From Chrysaora quinquecirrha (Eukaryota; Cnidaria; Scyphozoa; Semaeostomeae; Pelagiidae), in assembly GCA_014526335.1 (NCBI GenBank), contig JACTAT010000059.1, forward strand, positions 2,119,596-2,183,595: a stretch of DNA of 64,000 nucleotides. Direction: 5' to 3'. Every line of letters starts with the position of its first letter. Position 1 is the first letter of the stretch. The position numbers and the translations under genes are program-made. The notes beneath the pieces were generated by a model, which did not search any database, was not told the DNA's origin, and worked only from the letters and a program-made list of their open reading frames with translations. Positions 21,355-33,429 of this stretch are shown in pieces.

Positions 21355-23388
21355 AACCAGGAATTAAATAATATATGCAATTTGATTGAATTACTAGAGC
21401 CAAATAAATTAAACACTTGTGATAATTTAACAGCAGATGAACGAAATGCACTTACAGAACTTTCTACGAATCAAGACATTGTGATAAAAAAAGCAGATAA
21501 AAGTGGTAACTTTGTTATTATGAACAAATCATATTATCGTGATACTTTAGTCTTAAATGGCCATCTCAAAACAGATACATATCAAAAAGTGCAACCAAAT
21601 GAAGATAAAAAAGTAATGAACAATTTGAAAAAACTTGTAGTAAACAATGAATCATCGCTTACCAAAAAAGAATGTGATTTCATTACTAACTTCGAGTGGA
21701 AATCTAGTAACTTTTATGTCTTACCTAAGATCCATAAGTCAAAAGAATTACTGGATTTTATGGCCACTTCTAATACTGATTATGTTCAAATGTCACCCCC
21801 AGAAGATTTAAAAGGAGGACCAATTATTGCTGGACCAGTATCGCCAACCCAGAGACTAAGCGAATTTTTAGACACGATATTAAAACCGTTTGTACTTGAT
21901 CTGAAAACATATATTAAAGATGACTGGCATTTTCTTCAAAAGCTACCGAGAAATTTTGATACGCCCTCTGGTCTATATTCCTATGATGTTACTAGCTTGT
22001 ATACTACAATTCCTCACCAACTCGGACTTCAAGCAATTGAATTTTGGATTGACAAAAGAAGAGACCTTACACTTGGTCGCTTTTCAAAATCATTCATTTT
22101 GGAATCTGTTAAGTTTATTTTGGAAAATAATAATTTCATGTTCGACGAAATATTATACAAACAAGTAAAAGGCACTGCAATGGGAACAAAATTTGCTCCA
22201 TATTACGCATGCAGTACCGTTGGATTCTTAGAAGAAACAAAGTTATTCCCTGAAATTCTACCAAAATATTTTTCATCAGAAATTTGTAAATATATAGAAT
22301 CAAACTATTTTCGCTATATGGACGATGGCTTTATTGCCTTGCCGAAAGAAATCGACCCAGAAAGATTCAGACACGCCCTAAATGAGTCTAATCCTTCGAT
22401 ACAATTTACAATGCAAAGAGGTACAAAGACTACAGATAATTCTGAATCAATAAACTTTTTGGACATCAAGATTATTCTTCATGATAATAAACAAATCAGC
22501 ACTGACATTTATTACAAACCGACAAACCCTCATAAATATTTGGATTTCAAGAGCGCCCTCCCATCACATGTAAAGAATACTATCCCTTATAATTTGGCTA
22601 AAAGAATCGTTGTTTTTGTTTCTGATGATGATCTAGTTGAACAACGCTTAGATGAACTTAGAAATTGGCTAATTGATTGTAACTATCCTATAAACCTAAT
22701 AAAGCAAGCATTCCATCGTGCCAAACTACAAGGACCAGCCCCAGAGAAAACACAACTTGATGTCATTCCTTTAATTACTACATATAATCCACAATTACAG
22801 CTTTCTCAGATCAACAAAATTATAACAAGAATTCTAAAAAATATTAAAGATCAAGATACAAAAAGAAAATTTGCAAACTCAAAACCAATTCTATCTTTCA
22901 AGCAACCACCCAACATAACATCAATACTAACAAAAGCCAGATTCGTCTCAAACCCCACAGCAAATGAAACTCTAACCCCTGGTATTTCTCTCTGTAATCG
23001 AAAAAGATGCAAACTGTGTTCTCTATACCTACAACCTGGAAACATTTTTGAAACTTCAAATGGAACCACATGGAATTTAAAAAGTCATGTAACTTGTGAA
23101 AGCAAAAATATTGTGTATTTTTTAACCTGCAACTGTTGCAACAACAAAATAACATACATTGGGCAAACAACTAATTTACGTCAACGCATGAACAATCATA
23201 TATCGGAGTCAAGAACAGGAACTTCTTTCTGTGTTTTCCCCCAACATGTAAATCAGTGTGGTACTCTAAATAAAAATCTGAAGGAACCGTATTTCAAAAT
23301 TAACGTTTTCATGAAATTAACAGACTCGAAGCTCTTATTACAGTACGAAGAGCATTTGATAAAAACCGGACATGCCGTTCTAAATTGA
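21338..23388 (+). CDS. Penelope-like RT with GIY-YIG endonuclease, right copy, 5'-truncated but open
   Basis: The frame is open for about 680 residues of element sequence. RT motifs are YDVTSLYTTIPH (21981), GTAMGTKFAPYYA (22174), a YMDDGF catalytic box (about 22315) and INFLDIKI (22447). A CxxxxCxxC knuckle (CNRKRCKLC, about 22996) precedes GIY-YIG, with NIVYFLTC and ITYIGQTTNLRQRMNNH (23107-23195). Penelope elements use this RT with the single-strand endonuclease for target-primed insertion. The open frame can be extended back to 21253, but that first stretch is antisense of the left copy and not native protein. The original start is lost. Differences from the left copy are few (for example R/G before PIIAGPV, H/L in KSAxPSH), which suggests recent insertion. 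Confidence 0.88.
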
Positions 23389-23666
23389 TGACGTGCATAC
23401 CATACTGAAAGAGGGAACTATGTATTTATCGATTAGTCATTTGTTGTTTTAACCTGTTTGTATTTTAAAGTTTTTAGTAGTTTATGTTAGACACACTCTG
23501 ATGAGGATGTAAATCTGAAAGGCCTAAGTGTGCTATAAGTTTAGTTTAAGTATTAGTTTTTACAAGTTTCAAAGTATTAAGATCAAAGTTTTTTGGTTTC
23601 TTTTTGTGCATCCGCTCTTTTGTATTCTTATATTCGTACGTATATTCATCTACATAAATATTCAGT

Positions 23667-23679
23667 AAACTGGAAAACT
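23667..23679 (+). repeat. Right 13-bp direct repeat flanking the Penelope pair
   Basis: AAACTGGAAAACT, identical to 18614-18626. Confidence 0.75.
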
Positions 23680-23740
23680 TGTGTGTGTGTGTGTGTCTGT
23701 GTATGTGTGTGTGGAGTAGTTGCGTGTGTGTGTGTTTGCA
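23679..23740 (+). repeat. (GT)n microsatellite
   Basis: GT dinucleotides run with a few interruptions, directly after the Penelope target duplication. Confidence 0.9.
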
Positions 23741-24340
23741 GCGCTGTTGTTGCGGTTGTTGTGTGTCGGTTTCTTTGCTGCGAACAAAAATAGCGTCAAA
23801 GTGGAGGAGAAGCTGAGAGTTCGAAGCAAAATAAAAGTGAGAAGAAATTTAACATCAATCAGGAAGGAAAATAGAGTTACAAGAATCTAATTTGTAGGTA
23901 CTCATTGCTTTTGCGATCCACGGAAGCCTTTTTCACATACACAAACTACAGTAGGTACAAAGGCCAAAGTTTCAGCGTTTAGGCCTATAGACCTACTCTA
24001 TTCAGTGGAGCCTGGAGCTTTAAAAATGCAGCTTGCATCTGTCGGACTATATTGACACAATGAGGTAAAGAGAAGAATACAATTTTAATGCTTATGTTAA
24101 ATTGTTGCTGAATAATGAGGAGTTTAAAAGAAACATAATAATGTGAAATAATGATATTGCCAAATATCAAACGCCGCCTTTGTGATTATTAAAAACCTTA
24201 ATTTTGTCAAATATCTGATTCGAATATTTGTTTTTCGTTTTAATGACTCTTTTTGTATAGTTTGTACGACAAAATTGGTTATATAATACAAAGACAATCT
24301 AGTTCAACTTTAACTACTTGCTAGTGCACAACCATAACTC
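23741..24340. other. No gene recognised
   Basis: Only short frames and AT-rich DNA are seen. Confidence 0.4.
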
Positions 24341-24353
24341 TTGACATTCATTT

Positions 24354-24398
24354 CGATCATAGTCAATAGAGTAAATCCTGTTTATTCTATTGACTAGG
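24354..24398. repeat. Short palindrome built on CATAGTCAATAGA
   Basis: CATAGTCAATAGA and TCTATTGACTA lie about 15 bp apart in inverse orientation. The same 13-mer opens the TIRs of the element at 40419-41905, so this may be a collapsed or solo end of that family. Confidence 0.45.
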
Positions 24399-24709
24399 TT
24401 TCGATATACTAATGGCAGTCTCCTGCAATACTTGCTTTCGGGGTGCCTTCTGCCTCGGGGCAGCACTCCCTTAACGGTGTTAACGGCTAGTTTATGCCAT
24501 TGAAAATATGACTTTAGTCCTTTCTTAATCCTAAAGTAATAGATATCTGGACCTCTCGGCCAGTCTGCCATTAGTTCTAATCTTATTTCAATCTTCACTT
24601 TGTCCTTTTCTAAGTGATCCTGTGTTCACAACTTGTGGTCATGTTTTAAAAAAAACACTTTTTCTAGGAAAGCAAGTTTTTGAACCATTTAAATCATGAC
24701 CATTAGTTA

Positions 24710-24975
24710 TGACCACATAGTCCAGACTAAGCAAAGACTATAGTCATTCATCGATTTGCGTGTGAAAAGGCAAATTCTAAGAGAGGACTATGTAGTGACT
24801 ATAGGTTGGGACTAAATGAGGACTTTATTCCGGACTACGCAAGGACTATAATCACTCACCAAATTGTGTACAAAAAGGTAAAGACTATAACGGTTGATTA
24901 GGTGGAGAATATCTTTGGATTAAGCAAAGACTATAGTCCAGAGTAAGCAAAGACTATAGTCATTAATCGAAATTC
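24710..24975. repeat. GACTATAGTC palindrome region, right (inverted) copy
   Basis: AGACTATAGTCA/C occurs three or more times. A stretch here (CAGACTAAGCAAAGACTATA) is the reverse complement of one near 17635-17660, 7 kb away, so the family is present in both orientations around the Penelope pair. Confidence 0.7.
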
Positions 24976-24979
24976 GTGC

Positions 24980-26289
24980 AAAAAGACATGGCAATGTGCT
25001 TTTCTGGATCTAAATCAGTAATGTGAGTAGGTGTACACTCTAAAAATGTTGAAATGCTCTCAGGCTTTTAAGTTTTCGGAAAATTATTTACAACCATGGT
25101 TTTTCGTAATAGCTATTTTATTTATTTCCATAATGAAATACCAAACAAGCAAAGAAAGTATCTCCTGTGCAATTCACAATAAAGCCTAAGCAGTCTGGTC
25201 TTCTTAATGTTCTTTTTAGCAATAGTTAAAAAGAGTGTGATACAGGAAACAAAGTTTTGCAATTTTTTGCAACTGATTAAAATCATCATTGTGTTGATGA
25301 AATAAAAAATGCAAAATGTGACTTTCCTTGTTTTCCTCGAAATTAAATTGATTTTTCCCTTCCCAATCATCATTGCAATGAAATCAATCAGCAACCCTCA
25401 CATTGCCATTGATAATGAATGATTGAGGGAAGATATCTAAATTTTCCTTAACTTATCATTTGAGAAACTTCATATGCGATAAAAATATCAGTTTTTTCGG
25501 TTTTAAAGTGCATTTTCCTATGTTTTTGAAAGGGCGTTTCCCATTGAAATTCTAACCGAGAGGGCGTTCCCCGGTGATCTAAATGGCGTAGTCCGAAAAT
25601 TTTTTCCCCTTTCCCTATTCCCCAGACCCCTCTTTTTCATTTGTGCAACTATCAGAATTCTAGTAAGCCGCATGAAAGCCGCACGAGAATAATAGCCGAA
25701 AGTGTTGGTTTCAAAATGGTTTGTTTTTTGATGCTCACGCAAGTTATAAATAGTAACATCATGTATGCGAAAACCACACAAAGTTTATTCCAAACGTCAC
25801 AGATAGATTTTTGTTTCAATTGTCTTTGTCATGTCAACGAAGTGCGACCTTTGACCTGGAAGTTTGTGACAGTGACAAGAGACCTTTTCAAATTTGGTTG
25901 TAAGGAGACGCTGACACACGGGATGGCCAAGAACAGCAATTTAAAGCAAAACAGTGATGAAAACTTAAAGTTTTGGTAATGCATCTTGGTCCTCATATAA
26001 ATAGATAACGCTAAATTTGATTTGTTCGTACGAAGGCCGTTTAGTAATAGTAAGGCCCACCAAAAACAAGAAAGAAAAGAGATGCGTAGATGTCAGTCAG
26101 TGACTTTGAATTTCTTATCATTTCCATTTGTTCGTTTGTACAGTAGATAATGATTATCTGTGCAATCAAGGCAGAAGGCGAAATAAGTATTGTTGAACAG
26201 ATCTTGATTACCAAGTGCTCAGTACTATTTTATAACTTTAGGCTAGAGTAGATGATATGAGAGGAATCAAAATAGGTACATTTCTTCGC
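24980..26289. other. No gene recognised
   Basis: The 25510-25640 stretch has GGGCGTTTCCC and AGGGCGTTCCCC segments and GTCCGAAAATTTTTTCCCC, which resemble hAT-like ends elsewhere in the window (31130-31236). Otherwise nothing is supported. Confidence 0.4.
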
Positions 26290-28283
26290 AGGTGTCAAGG
26301 TAAAAATCTCACCCGCATCGCGGGTGTCAAGGTAAAAAGGCTTGCCCGCATCGCGGTCGTCAAGTTAAAAAGCTAGTCTACTTGTAATGGTAAACACATA
26401 AGAGAATTGATAAAAGGGTATTAAACTGTGGACAAGAAAAGAACATTATCATCATCATCATAATCATCATCATAGCTATCAGTACTGTCAAAATTATCAT
26501 TATCGCCTTCATTAGCTATTACATTTCAATCACCATTAGAATCATCCTCATCATCATCATCATTACCATCATCATCATCATCATCGTTACCATAATCATA
26601 ATCATCATCATTATCATAATCATAATCATCTTCAGGTCATCGTCATCATCGTCATCATGCCATCAAAATCATAGTAATAATCATCATCACCATCATCATC
26701 ATCATAATCATCATTATCTTCATGTCATCAAAATCATCATCATCATTACCATTATAATATGAAAGCTGAAGGTCAAATATAAGCAAAGTTTTATAAAACA
26801 AAACCTTGGGTGGGATCGTGAATCAGTGAGTCACGGAGGTTAAGGGTATCTCTGACTGTGTTCCATCGACTTGAATTCTAATGCAACGTTTCTATGCCCT
26901 GTCCGCACTCGAAAATCCTATTATTTTATTAACAGCCTTAATAATAGTCAAACAGTTCGATGGTAAATGCTCAATGAAATTTATTGCCACCAAATTTCCA
27001 GATCTACTGAGAATGGCTTTTGTGTCAACTTAAGACGCAAAATTAATAGTATTACTGCTGCGTAATTTCGGAAATCCATCCCTATCTCACTGAGAGTTTA
27101 GTTTTAAATGTCCTTCATGAACAATAAATACCGCACTATATCGGAACAATTTTCATTTTGTGTGTTTGTGCTCTGAATTTCCAAAGGAACATTCAACTTG
27201 AAACCCGAAAAATTTATGGCGTCTTAGTAGTGTTTCATATGCATTGAAACACTAAAACTCAAAGTTTAGCATGGCGATTTATGGAAATAATCAAAGCAAG
27301 AACTCTTCTTGAAAACGGAAAGAATATGAGAAAAATTTCAAAGTGAAATACAGTCTCCTAGTGTCCTTTGACGTCCTTTGACCCCTGAAAACGTGAAAAC
27401 GTACTTACCAAAAACACGAAACAACCCAAAATTGCCCAAAACCAGCCAAAAGCACTCAAAACGAACCATAACTTGATGAAAAGCACCCAAAACCACCCAG
27501 AAATGTCCAGTTCTCTTGAAATCATCTATTAAGTGGCAGAAAATCCTTGAGAAATCACCAGAAACTCTCATGTTCTTTGAAATTTCATTCTTAACTCTTA
27601 AAATTCTACTTTCGTCTTGGGACTTTTGTTGACATAAAAAGCTTTGACATCGCTGGAGTCGGAAAATCCTTTTTTGCTCACAACAGTACTGTAGTGTTGT
27701 ATTTGAGCGTGAAGTAGAGAGATAAGACACAATCGCACGCTGCCAATAAATATACCGTTGAGAAAGGTATCTATTGTCTGGAAAACGTGTTTCATTTTGA
27801 TATCTCAAAATATCTTGTAAGAAAGACTACATCACAACTAAATCGTAGTAATGTAATCGTGGAGGCTCTGCTACAACCACAATGTCACCATTTGTATTTA
27901 TGGTCGTGCAATAATAGTACGAAAAGAAATTCTCACGTCTCACGACTGTGCGATAGTCGCACGACAGTTAAGACTTTATATGGAATCCAGGCTTTTAATG
28001 CCACAAGTCATTGAATAAACCCCTGAGAGTTTCACGCAAAAGATTCAATGTACGTGTAGTGAAAAGAACATAATAGATGTCCGCCATTAAAAAGGAAACT
28101 TTTTGAGGCCGAGAGAAAATCGAAATTTTAACTATCGTTCGCTTCTCCAAAGATTTAGAAAAATAGCGCATGCACTGCCTGGGCAGAAAGGGCTTCGATC
28201 AAAAAAAGAATCGCATTTCCAGGTGCCCCAGCACTGGAGCCTTTCCTGCACAATCGAACAATGGGCCACAACAATGGGGCAAC
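26290..28283 (+). repeat. ~2-kb direct repeat, copy A
   Basis: This matches 28588-30806 in the same order: hairpin units, GCTAGTCTACTTGTAAT, an ATC-rich tract, TATGAAAGCTGAAGGTCAAA, GTCACGGAGGTTAAGGGTAT, a CCCAAAACCA-rich stretch, ATAAACCCCTGAGAGTT and AAAGAATCGCATTTCC. Its minus-strand frame of 156 codons (27808-27338) is not a recognised protein and is broken in copy B. This is a non-coding repeat unit, possibly a non-autonomous element. Confidence 0.85.
26446..26755 (+). repeat. (ATC)n-rich imperfect microsatellite, copy A
   Basis: TCATCATCAT tracts with ATA, ATT and ACC interruptions. The counterpart in copy B is 28741-29025. Confidence 0.9.
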
Positions 28284-28320
28284 TCATTTTTTGAATATTA
28301 AGGAGTTTAGTAATAGAGAC

Positions 28321-28581
28321 GATGCGGGTGAATATTAGTACCAGTTTAGCCTTGGAAAGACAAGATACCACTCAGCTGCCTTTTAACTTGCTGCCTTTTA
28401 ACTTGCAGCCTTCTGAACTTTCGCTAGAGTCCGGGAGGTTGTGGGATGCCATGGGGAGCTAACCTCCCCGGACTCTAGCGAAAGTTCAGAAGGCTGCAAG
28501 TTAAAAGGCAGCAAGTTAAAAGGCAGCTGAGTGGTATCTTGTCTTTCCAAGGCTAAACTGGTACTAATATTCACCCGCATC
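28321..28581. repeat. Near-perfect 120-bp inverted repeat with 20-bp loop
   Basis: Arms 28321-28440 and 28461-28581 are complementary except for one inserted G (CCGGGAGG against CCGGGGAGG). Each arm contains CCTTTTAACTTGCTG twice in tandem-like form. The structure sits exactly between the two ~2-kb direct repeats. Confidence 0.9.
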
Positions 28582-28652
28582 GCGGGTGTCAAGGTAAAAA
28601 CTCACCCGCATCGCGGGTGTCAAGGTAAAAAGCTCGCCCGCATCGCGGGCGT
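28573..28652 (+). repeat. Three tandem hairpin units CCCGC-ATC-GCGGG
   Basis: Units start near 28573, 28604 and 28636. Each has a 5-bp stem, a 3-base loop and a GTCAAGGTAAAA or GTCAAGTTAAAA spacer. Two diverged units occur at 26311-26365 and two at 43237-43283. They could be ends of a non-autonomous element, but no terminal rule fits clearly. Confidence 0.8.
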
Positions 28653-30806
28653 CAAGTTAAAAAGCTAGTCTACTTGTAATTGTAAACACATAAGAGAATT
28701 GATAAAAGGGTATTAAACTGTGGATAAAAAAAGAACATTATCATCATCATCATCATAGTTATCATCACCGTCAAAATTATCATTATCGCCATCATCAACT
28801 ATAACATTATAATCACCATTAGAATCATCCTCATCATCATCATCATAACCATCATCATTATCATCATCATCATTATAATCATCATCATTACTATCATCAT
28901 AATCATCATCATCATCAAAATCATAACCATCATCAGATTATCATCATCATCGCCATCATCATGCCATCAAAAATCATAATAATAATCATCATCATCATTA
29001 TCATCACAACCATCATTATAATATGAAAGCTGAAGGTCAAATATAAGCCGAGTTTTATAAAACTAAACCTTGGGGGGGATAGTGAGCCAGTGAGTCACGG
29101 AGGTTAAGGGTATCTCTGACTGTGTTCCATCCACTTGAATTCTAATGCAACGTTTCTATGCCCCGTCTGCACCCGAAAATCCTATTATTAACAGCCTAAA
29201 TAAAAGTCAAACAGTTCGATGGAAAATGCTTGAAATTTTTTGCCACCAAGTTTCCAGATCTACTGAGAATATTCCAAATGCTTTTGTGTCAACTTAAGAC
29301 GCAAAATTAATAGTATTACTGCTGCGTAACTTCGAAAATCCTATCCCTATCTCATCGCAGACTTTAATTCTAAATGTCCTTCATGAACAATAAATATCGG
29401 AACGATTTTCCTTTTGTGTGTTTGTGCTCTGAATTTTCAAAGGAACATTCAAGTTGAAACCCGAAAAATTTATGGCCTCTTAGTAGTGTTTCATATGCAT
29501 TGAAACAGTAAAATTAGCGTGCCGAATTATGGAAATAATCAAAGCAAGAACTCTTCTTAAAAACGGAAAGAATATGAGTAAAATTCCAAAATGAATTACA
29601 GTCTCCTAGTGTCCTTTGACGTCCTTTGACCCCTGAAAACGTGAAAACGTACTTACCAAAAACGCAAAACAACCCAAAATTGCCCAAAACCAGCCAAAAG
29701 CACTCTAAACGAACCATAACTTGATGAAAAGCACCCAAAACCACCCAGAAATGTCCAATTCACCTGGAATCATCTATTAAGCGGCAGAAAATCCTTGAAA
29801 TATCTCCAGAAACTCTCATATTCTTTGAAATTTCGTTCTTAACTTTGAAAATTCTATTTTCGTCTTGGGACTTTTGTTGAAATAAAAAGTTTTTACATCG
29901 CTGGAGTCGGAAAAGCCTTACTTGTTCAAAACAGTACTGTAGTATTGTATTTGAGCGTGAAGTTGAGAGATAAGACACAATCGCACGCTGCCAATAAATA
30001 TACCGTTGGGAAAGGTATCCATTGTCTGGAAAGCGTGTTTCATTTTCATGTCTCAAAATGTCTTGCAAGAAATCACAATCACAACTAAATCGTAGTAATG
30101 TAATCCGTGAAGGCTCTGCTACGACAAAAATGTCACAATTTGTATTTATAATCGTGCGATAATCGTGCGAAAAGAAATTCTCACGTCTAACGAATGTGCG
30201 ATGATCGTACGACAGTTAAGATTTTATGTGGAATCCAGGCTTTAAAGGCCGCAAGTGATTGAATAAACCCCTGAGAGTTGCACGCAAAAGATTCAATCTG
30301 AAATAAGTAAAAAGCGCATTGTTCACGTTATTGGCCCAAAGGGAAAAGATAATTTACTACACAGCGATGATATTTTGCTAGAATCTGAGTATTTTGAGAG
30401 TTTTCTGGCCCTTAATAATGGAAATTACTATTTTAGAATAATTTTAGGTGGTGTTTGGTGGTTTTAATTCGATCATGGGTCGTTTTGCGTGATTTTGGCT
30501 GGTTTTGGGTCGTTTTGGGTGGTTCCGCGTTTTAGTAAGCACAACAAACTTTCGCAGGACAAAAGAAGCACTGTTCTTGTAGTGAAAAGAACATAATAGA
30601 TGGCCGCCATTGAAAACGAAACTTTTCGAGGCCGAGACAAAATCGAAATTTTTACCAACTTATGGTTCTCAAAAGATTTAGAAAAATACGGCATCCACTA
30701 CCTGAGCAGAAAGGGCTTCGATCAAAAAAAGAATCGCATTTCCAGGTAGCCCAGGACTGGAGCCTTTCGTGCACAATCGAACAAAGGGCCATCACAATGG
30801 GGCAAC
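28588..30806 (+). repeat. ~2-kb direct repeat, copy B
   Basis: This is the second copy of 26290-28283. It carries about 260 extra bases (30297-30566) that include GGTTTTGGGTCGTTTTGGG, the inverse of the CCCAAAACC-rich stretch inside the repeat. The minus-strand frame seen in copy A is split here into 30068-29760 and 29744-29514. Confidence 0.85.
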
Positions 30807-31084
30807 CTGATATGCATAACTGCATATTAGTATATACAGATGACTATAAGTACAAAGTCAGTACGAAGTCAGTACGAAGTCTGTGTAAAGTCAAATGACA
30901 AGACATGATAGAGAATCGTCTCTCAAAAGTCAACTGGCTCCGTGTGTTGTCTGCGCGCACGTAAAACCAAAGCAGCCAAAGATCCTTTTGCTACGATCGA
31001 TCCCGATAGCAGTAAGAATAGGGTTAACTGTTGAAACTCTGCGAAGGTAAAAAGGAAAGAGACACGACTTATGAATAGAGTCTG

Positions 31085-31240
31085 GGTTCAATAGAAATAG
31101 GCGTGGTCCTGCCAAAATAGGCGTTGTCTGAAATTGAAAAGAGCGTGGTCCGAAAATTTTGCGGGGGCCCTGACCCCGGACTCCCGTGACTTAGGCCGCT
31201 ACACAACCCTTTTGCTGCATTTTTCTGGATCCGCCCCTAA
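31085..31240. mobile_element. Right-end remnant of a hAT-like non-autonomous element
   Basis: The segment has two GGCGT(G/T)GTC motifs, GGGGCCCTGACCCCGG and an end TGGATCCGCCCCT, the inverse of the CAGGGGCGGATCC type of left end seen at 56969. No left end is found nearby. Confidence 0.45.
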
Positions 31241-33425
31241 AGATTGACAGATTGATTTTTCTAAGTTGCTGAATGCTACCGACATTTGTTGTCAACTGTT
31301 TCTGTTTAGATACCAGTCGTTCATGCGATTTAGCAAACAGGTAAGAACTGAGTAAAGCTTTCTTTTTCTTGATTGCTGCGAAGAAAAGCATTTCATTTGA
31401 CATTAATTAATTTATAAATCTAATCATAGACAGGCTTTTCAAACATCTGAGACTGAACTTGTGAAATTGAGATGCGACGATAATTTGATCGTTGTACCTG
31501 TTTTATGGATGGCTGCTATGCTAGCAATTTTTCACTTATCTGCAAACAAACCTGTAAAAAGGACAATTTAAAAAGATCGCCCAAGACATGTATTCTAGCG
31601 TTCAAAACAGAAGCTGGAAATTTCAATTAAGCCGCGCACCTGTGAAGTTCTAACCCTGCAAAGGCTTGGCTTTTTTAGTCATATATATTATTTGGCCCCT
31701 CCATTATAAAATCCTTTTGTTAAGCCTAAAGGTCATGAAGAGCTTGATAGGATTATACAACAACATGTTCTGCATTTTTTAACATTCGAATGGGGCTGCC
31801 AAGTGATCACGATCTGTTGAAGTAACAAATTTTCGAAAAAAAAATTCCCGACGTCATTTCGAGGTTACACGGCCTTCTACAATTTATATTTTGCATGCAA
31901 CAATGTAATTATGGAATGCACCTATATTATAGAGGGTTTATGTCATAATGGATATGTTGTGACGTCATCAAAATGGGTGCTCCGAAACAAAATATTTTGC
32001 ACCAATTTAACCCTGAAAAGCTTTTAGGAAAGCTCAGAGACTTTCATTGACAAATTCTCACAGGTTTTGAAATTATGACTGCAGGTTTCTACCCATGGGC
32101 CCATTGGCCCCCCACCCAGCCTGTGAAGGGTTGCAAATAGCTGTGTAACCTGTTCAGGTTCTATTGTTATAATTAAGAAGCCCATCGACCTCCAAAGAGG
32201 TGATGTAGTTGTGGATCGTTTATTGGCCAGTTTATTTTGAATAGCCAAGGCTTCTTTTAGATTACTTTGAGAAGCCTCCTACTTTACTGAAAAATATGCC
32301 CTTGGCTTCTCTATTCCTCTTGTTTGCTTTTTTTCTCAGCTGTCTGTAGGTTTTCATCAAAATTTCAAACTTGCTTTTTAGCTCTAGTTTTGAGGAGAGC
32401 CTTGAGATCTACAGAGATCCAAGGGGCTTATCTTTAAGACACACGTCGCTCAACCAGAGGAGCATACTTTTGTATAACCCCTGATATAAAAACAGTAATT
32501 TTTTCAACAATTGTATTTTTGTAAGCTGAAAATCAAAAAAGAGTTTTCCAATAATTATTAAAATAATTAGGGCCAACTCATGCAAGCAAAACTCATTACA
32601 ATGTTTCATTTGTGTGGTTGTGATGATTTTGTGCTGTCGCTTAGAACCACCTTGAAATTTTCTGATAGCATATGCTAAATAGTGACTGCAGTTTATATCA
32701 CACCGGCCCCTACAATGTTCTTGAATTAGCTAACTGCAATGTGGTCGATTTATGTTGAGGTATGAAAAGGCCTCCCTACTTGACTCCTTAATCACTTGCC
32801 TTCAGCCAAGCTATTACTAAAAAGAGTAACGAATCAAAGCTTATAATCAGTTAAATGCTTGAAAAACTTGATATGACAACGATCATTTTTGGTTTCTTCT
32901 GAAATCATTGACGATAGACACAGTTTGCCTCTTTGAATTACACAATAGAATGCCATGTATTTCTCTCATTTCTCGAAAAATTGTGACTTTTAAGTATTTA
33001 TTGATACAAGATTTGAACCCTCGTCACTAAAACCTTTCTTTTGGTACCTCAAAAAACCAGGTAAAATTTTTGTTTGCAATGTTCCCAGGATTCCGTCTTT
33101 TTGTAATTTCTCAAATTTCAGATTTTTAAAAATCTGCCAAAAATAATTCGAACTCAAAGGCATGAAAGACAGTAGAACAAGACAACTTTCATTTATAGTT
33201 TATTGCATTTTGGTGTCTTAAGCGGTTTTGGTGTTCCCCGGATTCCATGTGTTACCCTTTTTAGTAATTTGCTATTTTTAGAATTCCCCTGAGTCCTATG
33301 ACATTACATTTCAACTTTTTTAAGCACGGTGGCCCCGTCAATCCATCAGGACTGCCTTTCAGGGGCCCTGACATAGAACTAAAGCTATTGACAAGAAAAT
33401 TTTCATAATTATTCAAATTTTATTT
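31241..33425. other. No gene recognised
   Basis: AT-rich DNA with only short frames. I see no repeat or RNA that I can support. Confidence 0.4.
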
Positions 33426-33429
33426 TTCA

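Larger units (their letters stand above)
18627..23666. mobile_element. Head-to-head Penelope-like element pair (long palindrome)
   Basis: A minus-strand copy (about 18629-21354) and a plus-strand copy (21338-23634) are near-identical in inverse orientation over about 2.3 kb. Arms are 18629-20919 and 21338-23634, with a 418-bp spacer that is the extra 5' part of the left copy. A perfect 13-bp direct repeat flanks the whole, so both copies appear to have inserted as one unit. Outer ends share the AGGCCTAAGTGTGCTATAAG stretch. Confidence 0.85.

Noticed and set aside
24314..24598. 94-codon minus-strand ORF as a protein gene
   Set aside because: No recognised motif, and it spans the CATAGTCAATAGA palindrome. 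Left unassigned.
27338..27808. 156-codon frame in repeat copy A as a gene
   Set aside because: The same sequence in copy B is split into two frames, and no family motif is present.
33000..33060. tRNA B box (inverse TTTGAACCCTCG)
   Set aside because: No A box at the right distance and no fold.
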